NCBI GenBank assembly: GCA_030041195.1
Contig: JASHOI010000242.1
Coordinates: 1 to 11,598, forward strand
DNA length: 11,598 bases
Reading direction: 5' to 3'
Source of the DNA: Streptosporangiaceae bacterium
GTDB taxonomy: Bacteria > Actinomycetota > Actinomycetes > Streptosporangiales > Streptosporangiaceae
Each line of letters opens with the position of its first letter. The stretch's first letter is position 1. The position numbers and the translations under genes are program-made. Positions 1 to 6,083 of this stretch are shown here, piece after piece. Under the pieces are notes generated by a model. The model was not told the origin of the DNA. It made no database searches and saw only the letters and a list, made by a program, of their open reading frames with translations.

Positions 1-188
1 GACCATCCGGACGGGTCGTCGAACGCGCGGCGGGCCGCGGCGACCGCGGCGTCGACATCGGCTTCGGCTGCCTCGGGTGCCTCGCCGATCGGCTCTCCGG
101 TTGACGCGTTCCGGACAGTGATCCTGGCGGCCGAACTGGGGCTCACCCACTCACCGCCGATGAACAGCTTGTCGTGGCTGGCGGACAT
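1..188 (-). CDS. Aldehyde dehydrogenase, N-terminal part (cut by window edge)
   Basis: Only the first 62 codons are visible; the gene runs off the left edge. The translation begins MSASHDKLFIGGEWV, followed by a segment ending in TGEPIGEAPEA, EADVDAAVAAARRAF and a final DPSGW. This is the standard amino-terminal NAD(P)-binding start of the aldehyde dehydrogenase superfamily, which oxidises aldehydes to carboxylates in the cytoplasm. The catalytic Cys and Glu lie outside the window, so activity and subfamily cannot be judged. The ATG at 188 is chosen because a strong purine-rich ribosome site precedes it, overlapping the stop codon of the upstream gene. Only 12 bases separate it from the other aldehyde dehydrogenase, so the two are almost certainly co-transcribed and translationally coupled. 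Having two non-identical aldehyde dehydrogenases in tandem suggests two aldehyde substrates or two steps of one route, which is inference. Confidence 0.9.
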   Translation of the reverse strand, partial: MSASHDKLFIGGEWVSPSSAARITVRNASTGEPIGEAPEAAEADVDAAVAAARRAFDDPSGW

Positions 189-193
189 CCAGA

Positions 194-202
194 CCCCTTC
201 CT
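194..202 (-). promoter_or_regulatory. Ribosome binding site of the downstream aldehyde dehydrogenase
   Basis: Read on the minus strand, the stop TAG of the upstream gene runs straight into a purine stretch, AGGAAGGGG, five bases before the ATG at 188. This fixes the start of the partial aldehyde dehydrogenase and implies coupled translation of the pair. Confidence 0.7.
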
Positions 203-1661
203 AGCCCTCGGACGGAACGGACATCACGTGGGTCTCGGTGAACTCATGCAGGCCCGGCCGGCCGAGTTCGCGCCCGATGCCGCTGGCGTTGAACCCGCCG
301 AACGGCGCCCGCTCGTCGACGGCGGTGGCGTTGTGGTTGTTGAAGAAGGTGACCCCGGTGCGGAGCCGGCTGGCGACGGTCATCGCGTGCTCGGTGTCGG
401 CCGACCACACCGAGGAGCACAGCCCGGACCATGTCTGGTTGGCGAGCTCAACGGCCTGCGCCTCGTCGTCGTAGGGAATGACCGGAAGCGCTGGCCCGAA
501 CTGCTCCTCGGTGACGATCTCCAGGTCCGGAGCCGGGTCCAGGACCAGGGAGGGCAGCAGGTAGTTCCCGTCCGCCGCGGAGGTGTACTCGCCGAACGTC
601 AGAACCTCGGCGCCAGCGGCGCGGGCTTCGTCGCACAGACCGGCGACGTAGTCGCGCTGGCGCTGCGTGTTGAGCGGCCCCATCGTCGCGTCCGGGTCGA
701 GGCCGGGCCCGACCCGGGCCGGCTCGAGCGTGGCCCGCAGCCCGTCGACCACCTCGCCGTACCGGCGCCGCGGTACGTACAGCCGCTTGACCGCCATGCA
801 CACCTGTCCCGTGGTCAGGAACGTGGCAGAGCTGAGCCGCCCGAACGCGGCCTGGTCCATGTCCGCATCGTCGAGGATGATCGCCGGGTCGTTGCCGCCG
901 AGTTCGAGCGTGACGTTCGCCAGGCTGGCTGCGGCCATGGCCATGATCCGCCGGCCACCGCCGACGCTGCCGGTGAAGCAGACGTGCTTGACCCGCGGGT
1001 CGCCGACCACGATCGGGCCCAGGATCTCGTCGGCGCCGGTAACCACGTTCAGCACTCCCGGCGGCAGGGCGCGCACCAGGTGCCGCAGCGTGCGCACCGA
1101 CGAGAGCGGGGCGGTGGGCGGCGGCTTCACGATCACGGTGTTGCCCGCCATCAGCGCGTACGGCAGGCTCGCCGCGAGGATCGCCAGCGGCCAGTTGAAC
1201 GGGTAGATGATCGTGACCACGCCGGCCGGGACCCTGGTGATCTTGGTGCTAAACGGCGGTCCCGCGATGTGCTCCGGGGAGTCCAGTTCCGGGGCGAACT
1301 CGGCCGCCTGGTGGAACCGGCCGATGAAGACCTGCAGGTCGATCGCGGCCTCGAACCGGACCTTGCCGTTCTCCCTGGACAGGATGTCGGCGCGCTCGTC
1401 GGCGTCGGCGTCGAGTCCTTCCAGCGCCTTGACCGCGATCGCGGTTCGTTCTGCCGCCGGCAGCGCCGCCCAGGCGGGCCAGGCGTCCTGCGCGGCCCGC
1501 ACCGCGGCCTCGCCGTCCGCAGCCGAGGCCGCGGCGGCGTAACCCACCACGGTGCCGCGGTGCGCCGGATCGGCGACGGGGAACGTGCCATCGCCGCCCG
1601 GCCGTTCCTCGCCGGCGATGAGCAGCGGAGTGCTGACAAGGCCGTCGCCCGCTGATGTCAT
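201..1661 (-). CDS. NAD(P)-dependent aldehyde dehydrogenase (486 aa, complete)
   Basis: Full-length member of the aldehyde dehydrogenase superfamily, which oxidises an aldehyde to its acid with NAD(P)+ in the cytoplasm. All key residues are visible: Asn156 in the YPFNWPL motif (oxyanion hole), Lys179 in NTVIVKPPP (cofactor binding), FTGS at 229-232 (Rossmann glycine turn), Glu253 in TLELGGNDP (general base), Cys288 in TTGQVCMA (nucleophile) and EEQFGP at 385-390. The length of 486 residues is usual. The ATG at 1661 has a GGGAGGG ribosome site five bases upstream. It is the first gene of a two-gene unit with the partial aldehyde dehydrogenase and has its own promoter with an overlapping inverted repeat. 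An Old Yellow Enzyme-type reductase lies just upstream on the same strand, which suggests a shared catabolic role. Succinate-semialdehyde, benzaldehyde or terpenoid aldehyde substrates are all possible; sequence alone does not decide. Confidence 0.95.
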   Translation of the reverse strand: MTSAGDGLVSTPLLIAGEERPGGDGTFPVADPAHRGTVVGYAAAASAADGEAAVRAAQDAWPAWAALPAAERTAIAVKALEGLDADADERADILSRENGKVRFEAAIDLQVFIGRFHQAAEFAPELDSPEHIAGPPFSTKITRVPAGVVTIIYPFNWPLAILAASLPYALMAGNTVIVKPPPTAPLSSVRTLRHLVRALPPGVLNVVTGADEILGPIVVGDPRVKHVCFTGSVGGGRRIMAMAAASLANVTLELGGNDPAIILDDADMDQAAFGRLSSATFLTTGQVCMAVKRLYVPRRRYGEVVDGLRATLEPARVGPGLDPDATMGPLNTQRQRDYVAGLCDEARAAGAEVLTFGEYTSAADGNYLLPSLVLDPAPDLEIVTEEQFGPALPVIPYDDEAQAVELANQTWSGLCSSVWSADTEHAMTVASRLRTGVTFFNNHNATAVDERAPFGGFNASGIGRELGRPGLHEFTETHVMSVPSEG

Positions 1662-1677
1662 GCTCGCCCTCCCCGCA

Positions 1678-1696
1678 GTAGTCTCAGTGCGACTAC
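1678..1696. promoter_or_regulatory. Inverted repeat over the predicted transcription start: candidate operator for the aldehyde dehydrogenase pair
   Basis: Perfect 6-base arms GTAGTC (1678-1683) and GACTAC (1691-1696) are separated by 7 bases. The repeat starts one base downstream of the predicted -10 box and covers the expected +1, a classic place for a repressor to block initiation. Size and layout fit a dimeric TetR- or GntR-type site, but no such regulator is in the window, so the cognate protein is unknown. Confidence 0.5.
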
Positions 1697-1697
1697 C

Positions 1698-1726
1698 AAC
1701 CTAGGCCGGGGCGGGGACGCTGCCAA
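1698..1726 (-). promoter_or_regulatory. Predicted housekeeping promoter of the aldehyde dehydrogenase pair
   Basis: On the minus strand, TTGGCA (1726-1721) is followed after exactly 17 bases by TAGGTT (1703-1698). This is very close to the actinobacterial housekeeping consensus (TTGACN, 16-18, TANNNT). Transcription would start near 1690-1692, giving a leader of about 30 bases before the ATG at 1661. This supports the aldehyde dehydrogenases being expressed separately from the oxidoreductase upstream. Confidence 0.6.
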
Positions 1727-1794
1727 CGGGTGACGTGACAAGCCGGCCGGTGCCGGGCCTGGGAGATCCGACAACTGCAGGCGAGGATGCCCGG

Positions 1795-3012
1795 TCAGCC
1801 GTCCGATCCTGGCTCCATGAGCCGCAGGCCAGGCTGCTCAGACCGATCCAGGAGAACGCACCGGGTGCCCCGGTAGATGGTGGGCACGCACTTGTTGCAG
1901 TGGATGCACAAAGACTCCCGTGATTCACCGCGGCGCAGCTTGCCGACCAGGTCGGGCTCGCGCAGCAGCGCGCGCCCCAGCGCCACGAACGCGAAGCCCT
2001 CACCGACCGCCCGGGTCATGGTCTCCAGCCGGCTGATGCCGCCGAGGAGGATCAGCGGAATGCCGAGTTCCTGCAGGAACTGCCGCGCCATCGGCCGGAA
2101 GTACGCCTCCTCGAACGGGTAGTGCCGCATGAGGCGCCCGCCCGCCAGCCGGAACCCCAGCCGCAGCGCCGGCGGCAGCGTCCGCGCGAACTCCTCCCGT
2201 GGGACGTCGCCGCGGAAGAGGAACATCGGGTTCGCGAGCGAGCCGCCGCCGGTCAGTTGCAGCGCGTCGACGGTGCCGTCGTCTTGCAGCAGCCGAGCCA
2301 GCCTGATGCTGTCGTCGAGCCACAGGCCGCCCGGGACGCCGTCGGCCATCTCGAACTTCGCGGTCACCGCGACGCGCCCGCCGACGGCGTCACGAACGGA
2401 CTGAGCGACCATGCGAGGGAACCGCGCCCGGTTCTCGACGCTGCCGCCCCAGCCGTCCCGGCGTTTGTTGAACTTCGGGCTGAGGAAGGCGTTGAGCAGG
2501 TAGTGATGTCCCATGTGCAGCTCGATCGCGTCGAACCCCGCGTCGGCCAGCAGGCGCGCGGCCGCGGCGAAGTCGCCGCAGACACGCGCGATATCGGCGC
2601 CGGTCATCGCGCGATACCGCGTTCCCAGCGGGGTGAAACCCGACGAGGCCGACAGCGGCGTCGCCCCGGTGACGCGCCGCTGCCCGACCGGCCCGGCGTG
2701 ACCGATCTGCGCCGAGATCGCCGCGCCCTCCGCGTGCACGGCCTCGGCGAGCTGGCTGAGCCCGGCCGCCACGCGCGGACCGACCACGATCTCGTTGGGC
2801 GCGCCGCGCCCCTCGGGCGAGACGGCACAATAGGCAAGCGTCGTCATGCCCACACCGCCTGCCGCGAACGCCCGGTGGAAGTCGATCAGCGCGTCGCTCA
2901 CCAATCCGCGCCGGCTCATGCCTTCGAACGTGGCCGCCTTGATGACCCGGTTCCGCAGCACGACCGGCCCGAGAGCCGCCGCCTCGAACAGCTCCGCCGG
3001 CCGGCTAGGCAC
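1795..3012 (-). CDS. NADH:flavin oxidoreductase, Old Yellow Enzyme family (405 aa)
   Basis: FMN-dependent TIM-barrel reductase of the Old Yellow Enzyme / 2,4-dienoyl-CoA reductase N-domain type, which normally reduces activated C=C bonds of enones, enals or enoyl-CoAs using NAD(P)H. Visible motifs: ELFEAAALG with LRNRVIKAAT near the amino end; QIGHAG at 102-107; the substrate-binding and catalytic stretch HMGHHYLLNAFLSP at 166-179 followed by NKRRDGWGGS; and the phosphate-binding end LLGGIS near 322-327. It stops after the barrel, with no C-terminal FAD/NAD domain. A Cys-rich end, C369-X2-C372-X2-C375-X9-C385, resembles the 4Fe-4S loop of larger relatives but with shorter spacing. The start is a GTG with no clear ribosome site, overlapped by a short leader frame. 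Upstream on the same strand is the isomerase; downstream are two aldehyde dehydrogenases. The fold is sure, the substrate unknown. Confidence 0.92.
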   Translation of the reverse strand: MPSRPAELFEAAALGPVVLRNRVIKAATFEGMSRRGLVSDALIDFHRAFAAGGVGMTTLAYCAVSPEGRGAPNEIVVGPRVAAGLSQLAEAVHAEGAAISAQIGHAGPVGQRRVTGATPLSASSGFTPLGTRYRAMTGADIARVCGDFAAAARLLADAGFDAIELHMGHHYLLNAFLSPKFNKRRDGWGGSVENRARFPRMVAQSVRDAVGGRVAVTAKFEMADGVPGGLWLDDSIRLARLLQDDGTVDALQLTGGGSLANPMFLFRGDVPREEFARTLPPALRLGFRLAGGRLMRHYPFEEAYFRPMARQFLQELGIPLILLGGISRLETMTRAVGEGFAFVALGRALLREPDLVGKLRRGESRESLCIHCNKCVPTIYRGTRCVLLDRSEQPGLRLMEPGSDG

Positions 3013-3040
3013 CAGCGACCGGCGCGTTCTGCCAGACCAT
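3005..3040 (-). CDS. Possible leader peptide (11 codons) overlapping the oxidoreductase start
   Basis: An ATG at 3040 opens an 11-codon frame (MVWQNAPVAGA, stop TAG at 3007-3005) that runs across the GTG start of the oxidoreductase in a different frame. A -10-like TAGGCT sits at 3052-3047, so transcription could begin at or next to this ATG and give a leaderless message. Neither the ATG nor the GTG has a ribosome site, so termination and re-initiation at the overlap would explain how the GTG is used. This is inference; the frame is short and could be chance. Confidence 0.25.
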   Translation of the reverse strand: MVWQNAPVAGA

Positions 3041-3060
3041 GCCGGAAGCCTACGGCAGAA
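3027..3060. repeat. Inverted repeat flanking the putative oxidoreductase transcription start
   Basis: Perfect 7-base arms TTCTGCC (3027-3033) and GGCAGAA (3054-3060) enclose 20 bases that hold the -10-like TAGGCT and the leader ATG on the minus strand. It may be a repressor site or a hairpin at the 5' end of the message. Arms of this size with a free spacer can arise by chance. Confidence 0.3.
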
Positions 3061-3102
3061 ACCAGAACGTGTTCGGCGGCTGAATGAGGTGATGGGTCCC
3101 GC

Positions 3103-3119
3103 GCTGTTCCTCTAACAGC
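3103..3119. promoter_or_regulatory. Upstream inverted repeat, candidate operator of the oxidoreductase gene
   Basis: Perfect 6-base arms GCTGTT (3103-3108) and AACAGC (3114-3119) are separated by 5 bases, 91 to 107 bases upstream of the oxidoreductase GTG and 31 bases past the isomerase stop. There is no U-rich tract on either side, so it does not look like a terminator. It could be an activator or repressor site. Confidence 0.35.
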
Positions 3120-3149
3120 AGCGTGGGCACCACCACATCATTCGCGCCC

Positions 3150-3560
3150 TCACAGCTTCCTGATCAGGTCGATGCTGGCCGACTCCGACGGGTCCTCGGC
3201 TTCGACCTCGAGGAACGCCCGGGCGCACTCGACGGCCACGTCCGGTGCCAGCCGCTTGAGGCTGAGCGCCAGCACGTTCGCGTCGTTCCACAGCCGGGCG
3301 TTCCTGGCTATCCACGGCTCCCAGGCCAGCGCGGCCCTGACCCCGGGCACCTTGTTCGCCGCGATCGACGTCCCCGTGCCCGTCCAGCACATGACCACGC
3401 CGAAATCGGCATCGCCCGAGGCAACCGCGACCCCGACGGCCCGGGCGAACTCGGGCCAGCTGCCGCTGCTCAGCACCCGGAGGTCGCCGGCCTCGCGCAA
3501 GTAGCCGGCGACCGCGCGCGTGCACTCGTTCTCGTCGTCAGCACCGAAGGCGATCCGCAT
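3150..3560 (-). CDS. RpiB/LacA/LacB-family sugar-phosphate isomerase homologue (136 aa)
   Basis: Small Rossmann-like cytoplasmic protein of the ribose-5-phosphate isomerase B / galactose-6-phosphate isomerase family, which interconverts aldose and ketose phosphates. The family core is clear: MRIAFGAD at the start, CWTGTGTSIAANKVPGVRAAL at 58-78 with the catalytic Cys58, and NDANVLALS at 92-100. Two usual active-site positions differ: the His after the first Asp (normally DHAG) is Asp9, and the His before NDANVL is Trp91. I recall an actinobacterial subgroup with the same CWTGTG and WNDANVL pattern, so this is a coherent variant rather than a decayed gene. It is slightly shorter than the roughly 150-residue norm. 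It follows the ROK gene by 23 bases, so the two form an operon. The sugar is unknown; canonical ribose-5-phosphate isomerase activity is doubtful. Confidence 0.85.
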   Translation of the reverse strand: MRIAFGADDENECTRAVAGYLREAGDLRVLSSGSWPEFARAVGVAVASGDADFGVVMCWTGTGTSIAANKVPGVRAALAWEPWIARNARLWNDANVLALSLKRLAPDVAVECARAFLEVEAEDPSESASIDLIRKL

Positions 3561-3583
3561 ATGCCGAACCTATCCCCGGCTGG

Positions 3584-4816
3584 TTAGCCGACGTCCAGCA
3601 CGGCCGGGTGGTCCAGGGCGGGCTGCCAGGCGAGCTCGGCGGCCCCGATGAGGCTGCCGTCGTCGAGCACGCACGGCCGCAGCGGCACGCCCGCGCCGCG
3701 GCCCCACGGGCTGCGCTCGCCGACCGCTGCCCGCAGCCGCGCCGGATCGGCCTCGAGCAGGTAGCGGTGCAGGCCGCCGAGAAGTATCCGGTCCGGGTTC
3801 AGCACGTTGATCAATCCGGCCAGGCCCAGGCCGAGGCGCTCGATGAGCGTGTCCGCCGCGGCACGCACCGCGGCGTCGGCGGCGTACTCACGGCGCAGCA
3901 CTTCGATTGCCTGCTCTTCCAGCACCGCGGTCCCCGGGCCGGGCGCGCGCCCGGCGGCGTCCATGAAGCTCAGCGCGTCGGTCTCGACGTTGAGGCAGCC
4001 GCGGCTGCCGCACGGGCACCGGCGGCCAGCCGGGTCGACGCTGACGTGCCCCGCCTCCATGCCGAGGCCGGTGCTGCCGGTATACAGCGCGCCGCCGACG
4101 ACCAGCGCCCCGCCGACGCCGCGGTGGCCGGTGGCCACGACCAGCAGGTGGCCCGCGCCCCGCCCGGCGCCGTGCCGGTGCTCGGCGAGCGCGGCGAGGT
4201 TGATGTCGTTGTCCGCCCAGCACGCGAGCGGCGCGCCACCCGGGCCGGTGATCCCCGCCCGCGCGACCTGCCGGGCAAAGATCTCGCGGATCGGGGTTCC
4301 GGTCGGCCAGCCGACGTACAGCGGGGCGACCGCCGCGCCCTCGGGCTGGGCCACCGCCGAGGGCACCGCCAGGCCGGCCCCGACACACCTGCGCCCGGTG
4401 GCCCGCAGCAGCCCCGCAGCGGCGGTCGCGACCTGTGCCACCGCCCGCTCCGGGTCATCGGACGGAACGCTACGTTGCGGGGCCAGTTGGGCCACGACCT
4501 GGCCGCCGAGGCCGACGAGCGCGACACCGAACCCGTCGGGGTGGATCTGCGCGCCGAGAGCGACCGGGCCACGCGGGTCGGCCGTGAGCCGGTGCGACGG
4601 GCGGCCGGGCGCGTCGGCCGGGCTGCCGGGTGCTGAGTCCACCCGGATCAGCCCGAGGGCCTGCAGTTCAGCTGCCAGAGCTCCCGCCGTGGCGCGCGTG
4701 ACGCCCAGCCCGGCGGTGAGCGCGGACCGCGTGGGCGCGCGGCCCGCGTGAATCAGCGACAGCGCCGGACCAAGGAGGGGTCGTCCCCGTTCAGGCCTTG
4801 TCATCATCCGTCGCAT
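3584..4816 (-). CDS. ROK-family transcriptional repressor (410 aa)
   Basis: Sugar-responsive repressor of the ROK (NagC/Mlc/XylR) family. An amino-terminal winged helix-turn-helix covers about residues 14-60 (LGVTRATAGALAAELQALGLI). The kinase-like sugar-binding domain follows, with the family motif ADNDINLAALAEHRHG at 201-216 and the zinc site: His257 in GHVSVDP, then Cys267, Cys269 and Cys274 in CPCGSRGCLN, the same spacing as in Mlc. The first ATP loop (DXGXT) is lost (ALGAQIHPDG), as expected for a repressor rather than a kinase. The start is taken as ATG 4816; ATGs at codons 4 and 5 are alternatives, and no ribosome site decides between them. It is divergent from an MFS transporter across a short gap with an AT-rich palindrome, so it probably represses both itself and the transporter until a sugar ligand binds. 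The isomerase homologue is its operon partner. Confidence 0.93.
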   Translation of the reverse strand: MRRMMTRPERGRPLLGPALSLIHAGRAPTRSALTAGLGVTRATAGALAAELQALGLIRVDSAPGSPADAPGRPSHRLTADPRGPVALGAQIHPDGFGVALVGLGGQVVAQLAPQRSVPSDDPERAVAQVATAAAGLLRATGRRCVGAGLAVPSAVAQPEGAAVAPLYVGWPTGTPIREIFARQVARAGITGPGGAPLACWADNDINLAALAEHRHGAGRGAGHLLVVATGHRGVGGALVVGGALYTGSTGLGMEAGHVSVDPAGRRCPCGSRGCLNVETDALSFMDAAGRAPGPGTAVLEEQAIEVLRREYAADAAVRAAADTLIERLGLGLAGLINVLNPDRILLGGLHRYLLEADPARLRAAVGERSPWGRGAGVPLRPCVLDDGSLIGAAELAWQPALDHPAVLDVG

Positions 4817-4826
4817 CTGCGTAGCG

Positions 4827-4854
4827 TTGATTTTGTGCAGGTGCTAAACAAAAT
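4827..4854 (+). promoter_or_regulatory. Predicted promoter of the MFS transporter gene
   Basis: TTGATT (4827-4832), 16 bases, then CAAAAT (4849-4854): four of six matches to each consensus box. The two boxes largely coincide with the arms of the palindrome, so a bound repressor would cover both. Transcription would begin around 4860-4865, almost at the chosen GTG, implying a leaderless or nearly leaderless message. Confidence 0.4.
4830..4854. promoter_or_regulatory. AT-rich palindrome between divergent genes: probable ROK operator
   Basis: Perfect 7-base arms ATTTTGT (4830-4836) and ACAAAAT (4848-4854) with an 11-base spacer lie in the gap between the repressor and the transporter. Such an AT-rich symmetric site stands out strongly in this GC-rich DNA. 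Known ROK operators (Mlc, NagC, XylR) likewise have T-rich and A-rich half-sites about two helical turns apart. Binding here would shut down both directions. Confidence 0.65.
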
Positions 4855-4864
4855 ACAGCGTCCG

Positions 4865-6007
4865 GTGAGCCCGAGTCTCCGGATCGCGCTGACCGGTTTC
4901 TTCGCGCTGGACGGGTTCGTCTACGCCTCGTGGGCGGTCCGGGTGCCGGCCGTGAAGCAGCAGACCGGCGCGTCGCCAGCTGCGCTCGGCCTGGCGCTGC
5001 TCGGCATGTCGGCCGGTGCGCTCGCCACGATGCTCATCTCGGGCGCGCTGTGCCGGAGGTTCGGCAGCCGGGAGCTGACGGTCGCGTCCGGTGCCTTACT
5101 GTGCTGCACGCTGCTGCTCCCGCCGCTCGCTCATTCCGCGGTCACGCTCGGGCTCGCCCTGCTGGTGTTCGGGGCCGGGTACGGGTGCCTGAACGTCGCG
5201 ATGAACAGCGTCGCGGTGGACGTGGTCGCCGCGATGCGCCGCCCGGTGATGCCGGGGTTCCACGCGGCCTGGAGCTTCGGCGGCCTGGCCGGCGCCGGCC
5301 TCGGCGGCCTGCTCGCCCCGCACCTGTCCCCGGTCCGGCATCTGCTGCTGATCGCGCTGGCGGGGCTGGTGTTCACCGCGGCCGGCGGGCGGACGCTGCT
5401 TGCCCACAGCGTCCCGGCGCCGGCGGTGCCCGTGCGCCAGGAACCGCGGGCCTGGCATGGTGCGCTGACCACGACGGTGCGGGCGGTGGGGCTCATCGGC
5501 GTGATCGCGCTGTGCGCCGCCTACGGTGAGGGCGCGATCGGCGACTGGGGCGCGCTGCACCTGCAGCAGAACCTGGGCACCGGCGCCGGGCTCGCCGCGA
5601 CCGCCTACGCGGCCTTCGCGCTCGCCGAGGCCATCGGCCGGCTGTCCGGGATCACGCTGCTCGAGCGGCTCGGCCGTACCCGCGTGCTGGTGCTGGGCGG
5701 CCTGACCGCGTGCGCCGGGATGCTGGCCGCGGCGCTCGCCCCGGTCGTGTGGCTGGCGCTGCTGGGCTTCGCCGCGACCGGGCTCGGGCTGGCCAACCTC
5801 TTCCCGGCGGCGATCACGCGGGCCGGGCTGCTCGCCGGTTCCGGCGGCGTGGCCATGGCCTCCACGCTTGGCTATACCGGCTTCCTGCTTGGCCCCCCGC
5901 TGATCGGCTTCCTGGCCGGGCGGTTCGGGCTGCCCGCGGCGCTCACCACGGTCTCCGCGCTGGGCCTGGCCGCCGCGTTCGTGGCGTACCTGACGCGCGA
6001 CGCCTAG
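4865..6007 (+). CDS. MFS transporter, YbjJ-like (380 aa)
   Basis: Integral membrane protein of the major facilitator superfamily with about 12 hydrophobic segments from residue 5 to the end. It resembles the YbjJ-type subgroup: ALDGFVYASWAVRVPAVKQ near the start, the loop-2/3 motif as GALCRRFGSRE (60-70), and the signature LNVAMNSVAVDVVAAMRRPV followed by GFHAAWSFGG (109-140). Substrates of this subgroup are poorly known. Divergence from a ROK repressor suggests a sugar or sugar derivative, which is inference. The start is uncertain: GTG 4865 gives an amino end matching relatives and leaves the operator outside the coding region. In-frame GTGs at 4835 and 4841 lie inside the palindrome, and one at 4748 would overlap the repressor gene by 69 bases. 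None has a ribosome site. Confidence 0.85.
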   Translation: MSPSLRIALTGFFALDGFVYASWAVRVPAVKQQTGASPAALGLALLGMSAGALATMLISGALCRRFGSRELTVASGALLCCTLLLPPLAHSAVTLGLALLVFGAGYGCLNVAMNSVAVDVVAAMRRPVMPGFHAAWSFGGLAGAGLGGLLAPHLSPVRHLLLIALAGLVFTAAGGRTLLAHSVPAPAVPVRQEPRAWHGALTTTVRAVGLIGVIALCAAYGEGAIGDWGALHLQQNLGTGAGLAATAYAAFALAEAIGRLSGITLLERLGRTRVLVLGGLTACAGMLAAALAPVVWLALLGFAATGLGLANLFPAAITRAGLLAGSGGVAMASTLGYTGFLLGPPLIGFLAGRFGLPAALTTVSALGLAAAFVAYLTRDA

Positions 6008-6083
6008 CACGAGCCGTTCCGCTGGCAGATTTCGCGGGGGAGGTCACGTTCCGGGCGGCCTGCGACTCTAGAGAGCGTGCCGT

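Noticed and set aside
174..1655. Long plus-strand open frame of about 490 codons opposite the aldehyde dehydrogenase.
   Set aside because: Mirror frame of a confidently identified gene in GC-rich DNA; its translation is Arg/Gly/Pro/Asp-rich and shows no family motif.
3005..3040. Possibility that the ATG at 3040 is the true oxidoreductase start followed by a frameshift.
   Set aside because: The GTG at 3012 already gives a complete amino end aligned with the family's ELFEAAALG start, so no frameshift is needed.
3065..3074. GAAC-GT-GTTC inverted repeat upstream of the oxidoreductase.
   Set aside because: Only 4-base arms, and the spacing fits neither a LexA nor a clear LacI-type site; expected by chance.
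4748..4864. Upstream GTG extending the MFS protein by 39 residues.
   Set aside because: It would overlap the divergent repressor gene by 69 bases and run through the operator, and the added residues are hydrophilic and unlike transporter starts.
6043..6068. GTCACG and CGACTC, 14 bases apart, upstream of the sigma gene, considered as an autoregulated ECF promoter.
   Set aside because: The spacing is short, I do not recognise a matching consensus with certainty, and I found no second copy in the window's intergenic gaps.
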